From contig VXIS01000131.1 in NCBI GenBank assembly GCA_008704415.1, positions 55,165 to 119,164 on the forward strand: 64,000 bases of DNA, given 5' to 3'. The position numbers and the translations under genes are program-made. The notes under the pieces are model-generated. The model had not been told where the DNA came from and searched no databases. It was given only the letters and a program-made list of their open reading frames with translations. Positions within the stretch are counted from its first letter, which is position 1. Each line of letters begins with the position of its first letter. Below, one piece after another: positions 9,800 through 20,955 of the stretch. Origin of the DNA: Sphaerosporella brunnea. Its lineage: Eukaryota; Ascomycota; Pezizomycetes; Pezizales; Pyronemataceae.

Positions 9800-12700
9800 T
9801 CGGTCCGTGGGTTGTTTCCATCAAGCAGCTGTTTGCCCGGGGAAAAAGGCGTCGTTGGGGTCCCTTTTTCATGGCAGCATCTGCAGCTCGTGTCGACGCC
9901 GCCGACGATGAGATCGCCACAGTCTGCGTCCACGGGGCGTCTTCCGCTTCGTTTGTCATCTTCGGAGCCTGCTGTTTTTGCGCGTAGGTCTCGATCTCAC
10001 GCAGGCAGGCGAACGCCGATTGTTGCTTGAGAATTATTGCAATCACTCCAGGCTGCCAGTTAGCGGTCCGTGGGTTATTTCCAAGAAACAACCGTTTGCA
10101 CAGTGAACCGGGCGTGTGTTAGGTCCCTGTTTTTGAAGCTCGTCTAATTATGCTGCTTCTTCCACGCGTCACGAAAACTTAACAAACAATATGTCTACAG
10201 AGTGACATCGACGCGTACAGAATTTTCCATAATTTAACGACCACCTTCCCCGCTTGGTTTCTTTCCACAACTCACCTTGCCGACCTTTCCCTCACTGATC
10301 CTCCACGCACGAAAAACCTACACACGACAAATTTACAAACCCAAAGTAAGCGCCCCTGCATTGTCCCCGCATAATAGAATCAACCAAATGCGCATGAAGT
10401 GCGACTGCGTGTCATACCAATCGTCGCGTCATCGTAACAGTCCGGTTGTTTTTTGGTTTCACTCATCATCTCATCGCGCTCGGTTCGTGTCTAACGTGAG
10501 CAGATGGGAAACCTGACACCCATACGACGCTTTGAGCGTGTCCTCCAACCTGGCGGACCGTTCAGTGTAATGGGCAGTAATATTCGGTCCGTGGGTCTTC
10601 CTTCTCCGAGGGAATGACTGTTTGCACGGCGAACAGGGCGTGCATTCGGTCCCTGTTTTTGAGGCTCTTCAGCAAGCATTGGTATGTTGACTCCTGCCTT
10701 GAGGAAGTACAGTCTTAACAAATCATGATGGTTTGAACGGACAAACGGCGTTCTGCACACGTTCATCCAATATATATCGCGCGCATTTCGTGTCTAACAT
10801 GTCCAGCTACATACAAAGACCTGTTTGAGGCGCTCGTTGTCGACTCCACCGAAATCCCCAGGCTGGAGAAGGGAGTTTCATGGGCGGTAACATTCGGTCC
10901 GCGGGTTGTTTTCAACATGCAGCTGTTTCCACGGGGAACAGGGCGTGCGTTAGGTCCCTGGTTTTTACGCTCGCCTTGGAGCTAAAAGTATGTTTTCCAA
11001 TTTGCTGCATCCATCTCACTCGTGAGTGCTTACAGTCAGTGTTGACGCGGACAACCAGGAGAAGGGTTCAATCGAAATCCGCACCGAGGGCGTTGTGCGT
11101 TTTCTGGGCAGAAGTCCCTGCAGAAGGAGCGTGGTGGCCTCCCCTGGATGCGTCGGTCAGAGGACCAGGATCCAGGGCGATCTGTGGCGAAGACAACATT
11201 CGGTCCGTGGGTCTTCCTTCTCTGAGGGAATGGCTGTTTGCACGGGGAACAGGGCGTGTGTTCGGTCCCTGTTTTTCAAGCTCGCCTGCGAGCACAAGGT
11301 ATATTGTCCCATTTCTTGCACCAGCGCCCTTCTCCTTGCAGTGTCCATCGGTACGTGGCTTGGTTTTGGATCTGTTTGCACAGACAACCGTCGTTCTCCA
11401 CATGCTCCATCCAATATACATGACGCGCATTTCGTGGCTAACATGACGAGATGGGAAACTCTGCATGCAAAGACCTCTTTGAGGGGCTCGGTGTCGGCTC
11501 CACCGAAATCCCCAAGCTGGAGGAGGGAGTTTAATGGGCGGTAACATTCCGTCCGTGGGTTGTTTTCAACAAACAACTGTTTGCACGGGGAGCAGGGCGT
11601 GTGTTAGGTCCCTGTTTTTTAAGCTCGCCTGCGAGCTAATGGTATATTCTCATCCCTCTCAATCGTGACTTGTTATTGTCAATGTTTACGCCGCGGACCA
11701 AAAGAAGGCCTGCGTTGAATTCCGCCCCGAGAGTGTGACCATCGAGCTTGGGCCTCCCCCAAGACCGTTATGACCTCGCCTGAATCCGGACGTGGGTGAG
11801 AGGGCCAAGATCACCGACAATCTGGAGCGCCAGTAACATTCGGTCCATGGGTCTTCGTTCTCCATGGGAATGGCTGACCTAAAGGTATGTTCGCCGTATT
11901 CTTGCACATATCTCAATTGTGACGGTTGACGTCGCCGACAAGGAGAATAACTCGATTGACATCCTGACCATGGGTGTAAACATCGAGCGTAGTGCGATCA
12001 GTAGACCCTGCAGATTCTGGACGTGAGAGGACCGAGATTAAGGTTAATCTGGAGCGCATGCAACATTCGGTCCGTGGGTCTTCCTTCTCCGAGGGAATGG
12101 CTGTTTGCACGGGGAACAGGGCGTGTGTTAGGTCCTGTTTTTTTTGGGTTAGTCATTGCACGCGTAAGCTCATGTTCCCGGCTGCTGCCTTCACATGCGA
12201 ACATTAATCGAAATTGGTTTGACCTGAATCCAGTCAAGAAGAAGGTGGATAAGGAGGTTTTCCGTAGCACACTTCTTGAAGACGGCTTTCGGTCCATGGG
12301 TTGCCTTCTTGTAAGCAATGACTCTTTACTCAGGGAAAGGGGGTCCCTTGTTTTGTTCGCTCCTAAACAGGTTACACATGACTATTATATTCGATTTTCA
12401 TTACGTTTAGCGTTTACTTCTGCTTGTGTGAAATCTCGCGGTTGCGATACTCAACCGTCAAATACAAGTCCGCGCCAGGCTGCAAACCTTCAGTCAGGCG
12501 CTGACGGACCGAGGTCAATGCAGACAACTGGGGTATAGCAGGTTTCATAGTTCACTTGGTGGAACATACACACCATGATGAAACTCTACCGCACCGAAAC
12601 GTGACACGTTGAACGGCGATGTCTGAATCATTTCAGTCCATGCTTTTGCTGCTCAAAAGGGATGCCGATGTTACCCTGGGTGTAAAACTGCGTGGTTGGG

Positions 12701-12830
12701 GTGTCCTATTAAATCATGTTCTGCCAAACGCTCTGTCAGCGACAAAAGCTTCTTCTTGTCTCTCGGTCCGTGCATCCTTCTAGAGCTTTCTACACGGAAG
12801 TAGGGAGTATCTACGGTCCCTGTTTTTGCC
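9800..12830 (+). repeat. About ten degenerate dispersed-tandem copies of one unit
   Basis: A block of about 70 bases (CGGTCCGTGGGT..., then CTGTTTGCACGGGGAACAGG, then GGTCCCTGTTTTT) recurs near 9802, 10065, 10583, 10893, 11200, 11548, 11838, 12067, 12290 and 12762. Spacing is about 220-520 bases. Several copies are followed by CTCGCCTGCGAGCTAAAGGTATGTT, whose AAG/GTATGT resembles a 5' splice site. Several are preceded by GACAAGGAGAATAACTCGAT-like sequence. The units may be tandem gene copies with introns, now decayed: aligned copies differ by indels that break any common frame. I do not recognise the product. Confidence 0.65.
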
Positions 12831-13018
12831 TGTCCGACAGCGGGAGGTACGATGCCCCCGCCCCTTCATGGAAACCCTCCGTTGACGATTGTGCGCGAGG
12901 TGCTGAAGTGGTGGGTTCTCGGAAGCCTCGGCGAAGGCAGAGTTCAACCTGCGGAGTGCCGCTGTGAAAACAATTTAGCCCACAAGCATCCCTATGCTGG
13001 TTTCCCTGTGGAAACATT

Positions 13019-13809
13019 CAGGGGTGCTGATAGACGGGCCGGCCCACAGGGCAAACGGGGGCCCACCATGTAGGCCAGGCTGGGGCGCATGTTCTGGTTT
13101 TCGGACAGGCTCCGGGCGACGTTGTCAATGTCTGGATGCTCGACAGGCGTCTGTGGGTGCCGGTTCTGCCGGTATGCCGATCGTGCCGATCACGGAGCAA
13201 TGTCCGAAAGCACTAAGTGGTCAAAACACCGGCATCGCTAGCGGGTTATCAGTATTCTGGGACATCATGTCCGTGCCGTTTCCGTGGTCGACGAGGACGT
13301 ATTCATGTGGCGGTCTCATTTGCGGGAGGGACATTTTGCAAGGAATACCCAGCTGACCGCTGGTCAATTGCTGATCAGCGAGCTTCGCTGGCGACGATGT
13401 CATCGAACCAATCGAATGCCTCAAGCCCTGGGCGCGGGAGGCTCTTGGCTCTTGTGTATGGTCCGGGCTCGCAGATCGAGAAAGTCGAACGTATATTGAG
13501 CGATTTGGAAACTCGGGCAGCGGAGATGCAATGACTAGTGGGTTTTGGGTGGAACGATTGCAGGTTGTGGGGGACTCAGTTTGACGTCGTGTCGGCGTTC
13601 TTATGTTATTTCAAACAATGGTAGATAATTCGGGTGCCTGGCGGGCCCGGTGGGCGCCTGCATGTCAGGAGCCGATCAGGCGCCCATGGGCACCTGGATC
13701 TCGGTGCAAAATGCCTGGTCCAAACGGGCCTCGATTTAAAAACCCCGTTCAATTCATACGGGTTCAGACCTCGCCGAAAGCCGGACTGGCTGGCCTATTG
13801 GCAGCCCTA
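13019..13809 (+). mobile_element. Non-autonomous hAT family-2 element (791 bp) with exact 8-bp target duplication
   Basis: The left end is CAGGGGTGCTGATAGACGGG. The right end, reverse complemented, is TAGGGCTGCCAATAGGCCAG. The element is flanked by GAAACATT at 13011-13018 and again at 13810-13817, an exact 8-bp duplication as expected for hAT transposition. Internally it keeps a broken C-terminal piece of a transposase and the family subterminal block from 13630 (GGTGCCTGGCGGGCCCG). It is the same family as 29590-30421. It is too short to encode transposase and would have depended on a full-length relative. Confidence 0.85.
13366..13534 (+). pseudogene. hAT transposase C-terminal (dimerisation) remnant
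   Basis: Translation gives IADQRASL, then after a one-base shift DDVIEPIECLKPW, then after a further shift IEKVERILSDLETRAAEMQ and a stop. Compare TDQRSKLGDDVIEAIECLKSW at 30.07-30.13 kb. This is the characteristic end of the hAT dimerisation domain. Two frameshifts make it non-functional. Confidence 0.7.
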
Positions 13810-13817
13810 GAAACATT

Positions 13818-14605
13818 TCTTCCGCACATGCGGCTGCGCGTTTGCCAAAGACGGTGGTGGTGGTCGTTTCTCTCTGGATATTAGACGACAGGAACCCACG
13901 GACTGAAGGAGTGACCAAGCAGAATGTGCGGGGGCAGTAGCATACCCAATTCTGGATGCAGATCGAATACTAGGTGGGCTAGGCCTGCACGCAGGTTCCG
14001 GGATTGTGCATGCGTGCATCGCCGCGCTGAGTGCTATGTCGATCGGGGGGGGGGGGGGAGGCAACTCCGGCTGATACCGTCCCCCGCTTAGTGCGCTGTT
14101 CTGCCTGAAACGTGGTTGTGTCGCGCGGAGGGTGCGCGGGGCTTCTTCGGATTTAGCCGCGTACAATTGACATTCTATATGACCGGTGTCTATTTAAATC
14201 GGCAACACCACTAGTAAGGTCAAGATTGAGGTACGAGTACCCACGCCTTGCCCCCTCCAATCCAAAATACCCAACATACACTCCAGCGCACAAACAAAGA
14301 CAACGGCCCCGACAAAGTCATATCCTTCACCTGGTGGACTTGCTGCGGGTGCTTCTTTCATCGCAACGTGCGCTTAGATGACTCCACCTTGTCACGCTGC
14401 ATATGTTGTTCGCAGCAAATATGGCCTCTCGAGAGTCGTGAGCATCTCTGGAGCAGGCGGAAGCATCGAGACCACTAGCCTGCAGATCTGTTACTGACGA
14501 AGCGGTGGTGGGCGCGGATTATCGTGATCAGTACGTACTATCAATTACAACTGCAAGTCAGGGTTCTTGAAACGACAGTGTACCCGTTATCCACGTTGAT
14601 ATACC
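13818..14605. other. Stretch without a recognisable gene; long G-run
   Basis: It contains an uninterrupted G-run from 14046 to about 14058. No coding motif is seen. The block near 13888-13902 (rev. comp. of CAGTCCGTGGGTTCC) resembles the start of the 9.8-12.8 kb unit. Confidence 0.4.
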
Positions 14606-14827
14606 GTGAAGGATTGGAATATCTTGGACGAAAGCAACACCACATACCTGGGCCCCGAGATCATTCAGTGCTCTTTCGAAGCTCCAGTCGATTGTCAGGG
14701 GCAGTTACCGCCGTCCAAGGCTGGGCTATCCTGGAGATGTGCCACGATGAACATTCAATGGAAGCAGTCAAAGGAACCTCGGGGCAGCTGTGCCGAAGGT
14801 GTCACCGGCTCTCAGATTTCTCTTTGA
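14606..14827 (+). other. Unrecognised ORF fragment
   Basis: The frame reads KDWNILDESNTTYLGPEII and then a Cys-containing, evenly composed stretch to a stop at 14827 (about 73 codons). It has no ATG start; an upstream CCGTGAAG could be an intron acceptor. Amino-acid usage looks protein-like, but no family is recognised. It may be chance. Confidence 0.2.
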
Positions 14828-15121
14828 CGAGGCTTTGAACCGAGAAGACACCTGGACCTTAGATGGTCCAAGCCCGCAACGCACATTTGATTATACGCAC
14901 CTTCTGCGAGGGGGTGGAATCACCACATCAAGGCACGATGAAAGGGGTTGCACGCAGCCGGTGGGGGTGCCAAAGTCGTGAAGCCACCAAACGCGATGTT
15001 AAGAAGGCGTGTAAGATGCTACGCAAGGAGAGGGGCTCAGCGAAGCCACAGACCTGGAAGCACTTTCGCAACTCAGCGTGTGGTCAGAATGCCCTGACGG
15101 TGGGCCCCTTCACACACCTGT

Positions 15122-15250
15122 AGTGATAGACATGAGTTGGCTCGAGTCTCGTTAAGGGGTAGGTAGACTCGAGCGGGCTTGGCTCATCAGGACGTTGGCT
15201 CGATGGACTGAGCCAAGCCTAAAAGGCTCGAACTTGAGGTCGAGCCGCCA
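15122..15250 (+). mobile_element. hAT family-1 end relic
   Basis: It begins TAGTGATAGACATGAGTTGG, which differs by a few bases from the 18-bp terminal repeat TAGTGATGGACACGAGCC of the full hAT at 56038-58908. It continues with the same GGCTCGAGC-rich subterminal sequence. No opposite end or target duplication was found. Confidence 0.55.
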
Positions 15251-15908
15251 TACACTTTGCGATGCTCGAGCGGGTATATCAGAGAGTATGCGTCGCCAGA
15301 TACAACACTTAGCCACAGTCCTCCACTTTACCAGTCAACCGGTGAACAAATCATGCGGTATTCGACAACTCTGACCCTGGGACATAGTCTTCCAGCGCAA
15401 CTTAATTCTCCCCGTCAGCCTGCACTGGCCTGGGCAGCTGCGGCTCACACTCGCTTTCAATTTCCGGTGCATCGCCTGCGGATTCAAGTGATCACGCAAG
15501 CCGTGGCGGTCGTACAGTGACAGCGGCGCACAAGATGCTTATCTGTTGTGTCTCTGTCCGTTTCCTCTGTCCTAACCTCGCCAGTGGAGTGCTGTCAGAG
15601 CCTTCCAGCCTCGGAGTTTTGAGAGGCAACGATGTGTCGTCCGGCCCGTGAAGAGTCAGCGCCGGCGGGCACTTCCCGGAAGAGTGTTGTGCCCTTATAC
15701 AGAAATGACTCGAAAGTGGATGCTTGCAGTTCGTGTGTCGGCAGCTTGGTTGTATTCACGTAAAGATTCCTGAGTTCCTGGTCATTTGATCCAGCAAACT
15801 GACCAACGGAAGATTACCGTAATCACCATCTATCTTCTTGTACAAGTATCTCGTGCTGTTGCAAAAGACTCGCGACGATGACCACGAGAACTCGCCACGG
15901 CGTTGCTG

Positions 15909-16009
15909 TGGCCAGCGGTCAATGTAAACCACCATGGCAGCTGTCAACCGCTATGGCCAGCGGTCAATGTAAACCACCATGGCAGCTGTCAACCGCTATG
16001 GCCAGCGGT
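15909..16009 (+). repeat. 45-bp tandem repeat, about 2.2 copies
   Basis: The unit starts TGGCCAGCGGTCAATGTAAA. Copies begin at 15909, 15954 and (partial) 15999, and the first two are near identical. They fall in a short open frame (15878-16288) with no recognisable product. Confidence 0.85.
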
Positions 16010-16359
16010 AAATATTTCGTATGCCGTGCACAGATCAGCCTTTTCTCCATGGTGAAGCCACGACCTCTTCTTCCCCGTCATGGTGAACTGACGCTGTTGG
16101 CCGCCCCCGAACTCTTGAAACTACACACAGCCGCAGCCAGCAATAGCATATATCGCTTTCCGTGGCGCGTCGCGACGTGCCACTCGATTGCGCATGCAAT
16201 ATCTGACTACCGCACCGCACCTCTGCTAGTGCACTCTTCTCTCAACGTCTTTCGTTGCCTCTGTTCACATTTCAATTGTAGTTTTTGATTCCGAACAGCA
16301 CCCTTCAGGGATGGTATATTACAATGTTCCACACCATACACAGTTTTGTGTTTTAATCA

Positions 16360-16860
16360 TCCTGTATTCGGCCGCTTGCGGCCATGACATGGGGGCTATA
16401 TACACAGATCTACCCTTGAACCTCAAGTGTCCACAGACGGGCGTGATCTGAAAGGCGCACCAAGGAAATTCGTAACTGATAGAGTGAAAAAGAAAAGAAA
16501 GACAAAGGGAAAAGACATCGATTTCTGATCATTCTTGTGACTTCTCCGGCCACTTTCCCACTTGTGTGCTACCCAGAAAACCGAGGACGGCTTCAGTACA
16601 TCTTGCATCCGCCAGAATTCTGGCTACAGGAGTGGAGGCTTTCTTCCAGCCCTCCTTATCGCCCTCTCTCGTCGTCGCTCCAATTGTCTTCCACAAAGCA
16701 TCCTGCTCTTTACGCCACTTGGCGCACACCATACACAGTGATCCTTATCGCCTCCATATTGACTGTCAACGCGCGTTATACACTGACCGCCTACGAACGA
16801 AAACACATCCCGAAAAACAACTTGGTGTGAAGTACAAGTTGAAAAACAAAAGAAAAGCAA
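16360..16860 (-). pseudogene. LINE ORF2 C-terminus and 3' UTR
   Basis: On the minus strand CAKWRKEQDALWKTIG followed by AVLGFLGSTQVGKW (16529-16732) resembles the C-terminal tail of the LINE copies at 27-31 kb (CARWRMEPKDLE and LLEFLKDTGV). The 3' UTR ends near 16360 with a hairpin GGCCGCAAGCGGCC and then ATGATTAAAAC, shared with 35.99-36.03 kb. The upstream part is frameshifted (HCVWC motif near 16.74 kb). Only the 3' end is present, the usual result of 5' truncation. Confidence 0.65.
16370..16383 (-). other. Hairpin GGCCGC-AA-GCGGCC at a LINE 3' end
   Basis: A perfect 6-bp stem lies about 10 bases before the ATTAAAAC end of the LINE 3' UTR. The same hairpin in the same context occurs at 36001-36014. 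By analogy with other LINEs it may be the reverse transcriptase recognition structure; that is inference. Confidence 0.5.
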
Positions 16861-16872
16861 TTCAGCCCAGGC

Positions 16873-17711
16873 TTACCGTCGCGGGGTGGTGGCAGGAGCG
16901 GAGTCAGTGGTGGTGACAGCAGGGCCCTTGACGGGGATTACATCAGCGGACAGAGCGGCGGGCTTGACGTCGGCGGCGCTGGTAGACGCGGCGGGGCCGG
17001 ATCCTCCAGCAGCTGCCTGCTCCTGCAGGCGCTTTTCTCTCGTGAATCGCAATTTTTCCGCCTCTTTGTTGAGTGCCTTCGCTTCCTGCTTGTATTTTGC
17101 CGTCTTGGTTCGAAGCGTGATCAGTTCCAGGTCGTCCTTTGCCTCCTTCTCTTTAACTGCGATCCGTTCAAGCTCCTGCTTTGCCGCTTTTTCTTTGAGT
17201 GCGACCACGTCAAGCTCCTTCTTTGCCTCCTTTTCTTTGACTGCGATCCGTTCAAGCTCCTGCTTTGCTGCTTTTTCTTTGAGTGCGAGCACTTCACGCT
17301 CCTTCTCTGCCGTCCTTTTCTTGATTGCCAACAATTCCAGCTCCACCTCTGCCTCATCGAGAGGCATTCGGCCAGCCTTGCAGCCGCTTTGTCTCGCTTC
17401 GCCTTGGCTCCCAGCTTCTCATCCACCTTCTTCTTTAGAATCAGGTAGAGAGAGTGCCGAGCCAGGAACTGCAGGACGGAAGTGTCGACGCCGAACTTCT
17501 CACTACAGCATCGATTTATATCAGCGATGATGGTGATATCAAACAAGACGACGCGGAACGTACCCAAGTCCGACAAAAAAAAAGAGGAAATCGCTTTTGT
17601 TGCCAGCAAACGCTCCACCAGCACTGGGACCACTCCCCGCCTTCCAGGTAGTGGTGTTCCAGCGCCACAGCCAGCGTTGGGGACCTGCGCGGAGTCGACG
17701 CCATTCGCCAT
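16873..17711 (-). pseudogene. Coiled-coil protein ORF, frameshifted (about 275 codons)
   Basis: Two minus-strand frames abut. The upstream one starts MANGVDSAQVPNAG at 17711 and reads through a hydrophobic segment to a charged KKKVDEKLGAKAKRDKAAAR stretch near 17400. The downstream one (16873-17367) is a strong coiled coil with repeated KEKAAKQELERIAVKEKEAK units of about 20 residues, then an Ala/Pro-rich tail ending TTPRR. The charged character runs across the junction, so a single-base indel near 17370 probably split one gene. I could not find a GT-AG intron that restores the phase. Function unknown; the repeat style recalls, but does not match, the coiled-coil copia gag. Confidence 0.45.
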
Positions 17712-17830
17712 TTCGCCCGGAGGCGTCGATGGCGGGCGACGCGGATATCGCCGTCTCTAGGTGCTATGTTGATGTCGTAGTTGTATTGCCGCCAGCCCTC
17801 GCCCCACAAACAGCACCATTCAGACACGCT

Positions 17831-18130
17831 TCACTGGCGAGCACTCGGATTCTTTGTTGCTGCTAGATTTGACGAGAACCTGCATGCGCAGTGGTGCCCG
17901 GCAGTGCCGTCCATATCCAGCCAGATATCCAGCCAGCGGGGCTGCCTGCGATAAGCAATGACCCCGGTTGGCTGTTGAACATGTAGCCTTGGAGGTGCCG
18001 GTGGATACTCGGTCTTGACCGGGATAAGGATGGTCGCCAGGCCGGGGATGAGGGGGGCCGCGAAGCAGACGGCGTGGCAAACGAACATGCCAGTGGAGAC
18101 GGGACGGGGGCTGCGGCGCGTGCTAGGCAC
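17831..18130 (-). other. Possible exon of an unrecognised gene
   Basis: The minus frame contains IPGLATILIPVKTEYPPAPP and WLDIWLDMDGTAGHHCACRF. It is protein-like but without a known family, and lies just upstream of the coiled-coil ORF on the same strand. It may be an upstream exon of it, or chance in a GC-rich frame. Confidence 0.2.
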
Positions 18131-18448
18131 ATGGAAAATGCAGACGGATTTGACGAGGGGAAGCCAGGTTTTCCTCTTCTACTCTTTGAACTGCAGCGCG
18201 GGGAGAGAAAGCGCACATCATGTTTTTCACGAATTTCCTTGAGTCAGTACATGACGGAAGAGGTCGAGCCGGTAATGCGGAGGAGCGGAGAGGCGAGGAG
18301 AGAGCGACGGAAGAGGTTTTGCGTGCATGTTTGTTTTGCTTACCGGCTTGCGTCTTTTCGAGTTTCCTTTGCCGCTGTTACTGTTTCTCCTTTCTTGATT
18401 TCTTTCTCATCTGTAGGCCATAGCCCATGGTCTCCATGCCGTAGGATG

Positions 18449-18479
18449 AAGAAAAAAAAAAAAAAAAAAAAAAAAAAAA
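18449..18479 (+). repeat. Poly(A) tract (about 30 bases)
   Basis: It is preceded by GTAGGATGAAG. It could be the 3' tail of a retroposed sequence lying to its left, but no element was identified and no flanking duplication is evident. Confidence 0.6.
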
Positions 18480-19283
18480 GCACCCATCGTTCAGCGCTTT
18501 CAGTGGTCCTGAGTTCGGCGCGCTGACCGAACCGATCTTGACCTGGGGTACCCGGCGCCGGCCGGCGCCTTGATATCCAGACCTTTCTTACATCGGCCCG
18601 AACCTATCAGGCTTTGCGCATCATATGCTCGAAAGCCCTGGCGCTGTATTGGAGATTGTACAGTCTGAACTTCACCGTACAAAGCTCTCGCGCCTCACAA
18701 GTCGATGGCTGTTTGATATGCGCAGCTGGTGATATCCACATATCAGCGCACTGCTATTGGCAAGCAACTTGCGCAGTCGTCTCATACATCTGTCAAGGGA
18801 TAAAACGATACCGCACAAATAAAACAGAAACAAGCATAATACCTAAGAAAAGAAAAAAAAAAGATCCACATATATAAATCCCCATCGCAGGACTCCAATA
18901 TCCACCGCGACCTCCCTACCGCTATTTCACACCGTACCCATCATGAATCAGTGATAACCGACGCATGACGAACCAGCATCTCTGACTGACTAACCAGTAC
19001 AGAGCCCGCCCTGTCTGGACTGGTGATATAGTTCAGCTAACCATTGCGCCTCCAGGGTGCGGGCATCTCGTGGCGGGTTTCGGTTGCTTTGGACGCATCC
19101 ACATCTTCTTGCAATTCACTGGATGTATGCTGACTACACCACGTCGCTGGGTCGCAGCGAGGCTGGCTAAACCTACGTCGTCGGGCCACAACCATGCACA
19201 CCGCTTGGGAATCAACCCAACAACTGTGCGCTGCGATTGATACACTGAATTCATACGGGACGAGTGATTAGGAAAAACCGCAC
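18480..19283. other. Stretch without a recognisable gene; tRNA 5'-half-like segment
   Basis: The minus strand at 19033-19056 reads GGCGCAATGGTTAGCTGA, matching a tRNA D-arm and polymerase III box A consensus (TRGYNNARNNG). A similar segment occurs at 33387-33413. No complete tRNA fold follows. No coding feature is seen. Confidence 0.35.
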
Positions 19284-19284
19284 C

Positions 19285-19402
19285 GCGATCTCTCCTTGAG
19301 TGTCAAAACACCGACGCGAAGCGGTAATATGGGTGGGCTCTAAACTGCGCTCCCTGCGACGGGTCGAACAATCTTTGGGGTTGACACTCAAAGGAGATCG
19401 CC
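19285..19402. repeat. Inverted repeat (about 21-bp arms)
   Basis: The left arm GCGATCTCTCCTTGAGTGTC pairs with the right arm TTGACACTCAAAGGAGATCG with one gap. A second inverted pair (CGAACAATCT/AAATTGTTCAAC) overlaps it. It may be a small foldback element. Confidence 0.5.
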
Positions 19403-19507
19403 CCGTAAAATTGTTCAACAGTAGGAATGCAAGTTCCCACCGCGCAGAGCAGTACTACGTGGAACCACCATCGATGATTCACCAGGCAGAGAACCGCCCA
19501 GGTAGTA

Positions 19508-20251
19508 TTGTCACTAAACAGTGAAATTCAACACGTCGTGGCCCGGCATCACTACGTCAATCGTTCAACAGGCCGATGTGTGTCAGCCACGCGGGGAGGC
19601 GTTGCCCGAAAGGGCGATGACCTATCCTGCAGCGGCCGGTCACCTTGCAATCGGATTTGGTGCAAACGTGCGCTCAGGTATTTGAAGAAGACAATCAACT
19701 ACGTCCTGATCTACAAGCCTGAGTCCAGTGCCAGAGAGTCAGATCTGAGGCTACAGGGATTCACCGACTCAGATTGGGCAGCAAATCTCTCCACCAGGAA
19801 ATCGGTCGGAGGGTGTCTGTTCTCACTGTGCAATCACACTGCACCCATATTATGGCACTCAGAAACACCGTCCGTCGTAGACCTCTCAACTCTCGAGGCA
19901 GAATACATCGCCTGTTCGAACGCCACTAGAGACGCCATATGGATCCGACGTCTCGCTGAAGATATCGACTCTTCAGGCAACATCCCGGGTATGGGCTCGG
20001 CTTCCAGCCAGCCTGCCAACGTTGGCTGCGACAATCAAGTAGCTCTAAAGCTCATAGAAGCAGGAGTTGTGCAGGCCAAAACGAAGCATATTGATGTCAA
20101 GTATCATCATACGCTCGACGAGGTTCAAAAAGGGTCCATCGAATTCTACTACATACCGCCAACAGAGAATCCAGCTGATATACCTACAAAACCACTGAGT
20201 GCCGAGAAGCATGCCTATCTGACGGTGAAGCTACGTCTTAGCGAGTTGTGA
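19508..20251 (+). pseudogene. Ty1/copia RNase H fragment
   Basis: From about 19660 the frame reads YLKKTINYVLIYKP, GFTDSDWAANLSTRKSVGG, STLEAEYIACSNATRDAIW, KHIDVKYHHTLDE and NPADIPTKPLS. These are the ordered landmarks of a copia RNase H domain, including the catalytic D of DSDWA and the E of LEAEY. The frame is open to the stop at 20251. RT, integrase and gag are absent, and the sequence before 19660 is not copia-like, so this is a 5'-truncated copy. An LTR follows at 20361. Confidence 0.85.
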
Positions 20252-20360
20252 GAGAGACCATAACAAGGACGGGGGGGGTGCTGCAGGGTGCTTGACGTTG
20301 CTGTGTTTTTCATTTTCTTTGATGGATTGGGGTTACGCGAGGCTGGTACACAAGAGGGGG

Positions 20361-20534
20361 TGTGTTGTAATTTCTGTGTTTTGACAACAACTTGCGAGTG
20401 ATCGTTAGTGAGCCGTCCTTGAGGGGGACCCCGTTTGCTTGCAGTGTTACCACTTCTATCTTTACTTCTCAGCGAGTTACAATAAAGCAACTGTACCCCC
20501 AATTAGGCTTTCCTCACTACGCAATTCTAACACA
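20361..20534 (+). repeat. Copia 3' LTR (174 bp)
   Basis: It starts TGTGTTGTAATT and ends AATTCTAACACA, giving a near-perfect 12-base terminal inverted repeat. A purine tract (AAGAGGGGG) abuts its left end, as expected of a polypurine primer site. No second copy is in the window. Confidence 0.6.
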
Positions 20535-20535
20535 G

Positions 20536-20955
20536 ATGTATCGGCTTCTGTCTTTCCGGTGAGGTCCCGAACGAGTCCCTATGTACAGATGCGCAAGCTG
20601 GAGCTGCCGGTGGAATCCCAGCGGCCGAACTGCTTGCAATATTCAAACTTGAGCTCTGTAGCAATGCCGGAGAAATAACGGTAACCTCTCCGTTGCGAAT
20701 CATGGTTGTGGTACAGCATGCTGGAGATGAATGGCGAAGGGTCACGGTGAAGTACAATGCTTCCCGCACATCTGGGGCATGATTAACCGCGCCGTAAACC
20801 CCCATTTACACATCCGTAGCAACCAACTGCCGCTCTATGTCACGACGACTGAGACGCATCCATGCTTTCTCGCTGTTGGAACAGATGCCAGACAACCCAT
20901 AGCTGCGGTGACGGCGTCGTGTATCGATCGGTGCGGTGGTGACGCGTTCGAGTGA
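20536..20955 (+). pseudogene. Unrecognised gene fragment, probably frameshifted
   Basis: One frame reads GFCLSGEVPNESLC, ELLAIFKLELCSNAGEITVT, LRIMVVVQHAGDEWRRVTV to a stop near 20782. An overlapping frame continues from about 20780 with NPHLHIRSNQLPLYVTTTET to a stop at 20955. Both have protein-like composition, so one gene with an indel is likely. Function unknown. Confidence 0.35.

Noticed and set aside
18449..18479. Poly(A) tail of a LINE inserted on the plus strand
   Set aside because: No LINE sequence precedes it and no flanking duplication was found, so it is listed only as a homopolymer tract.
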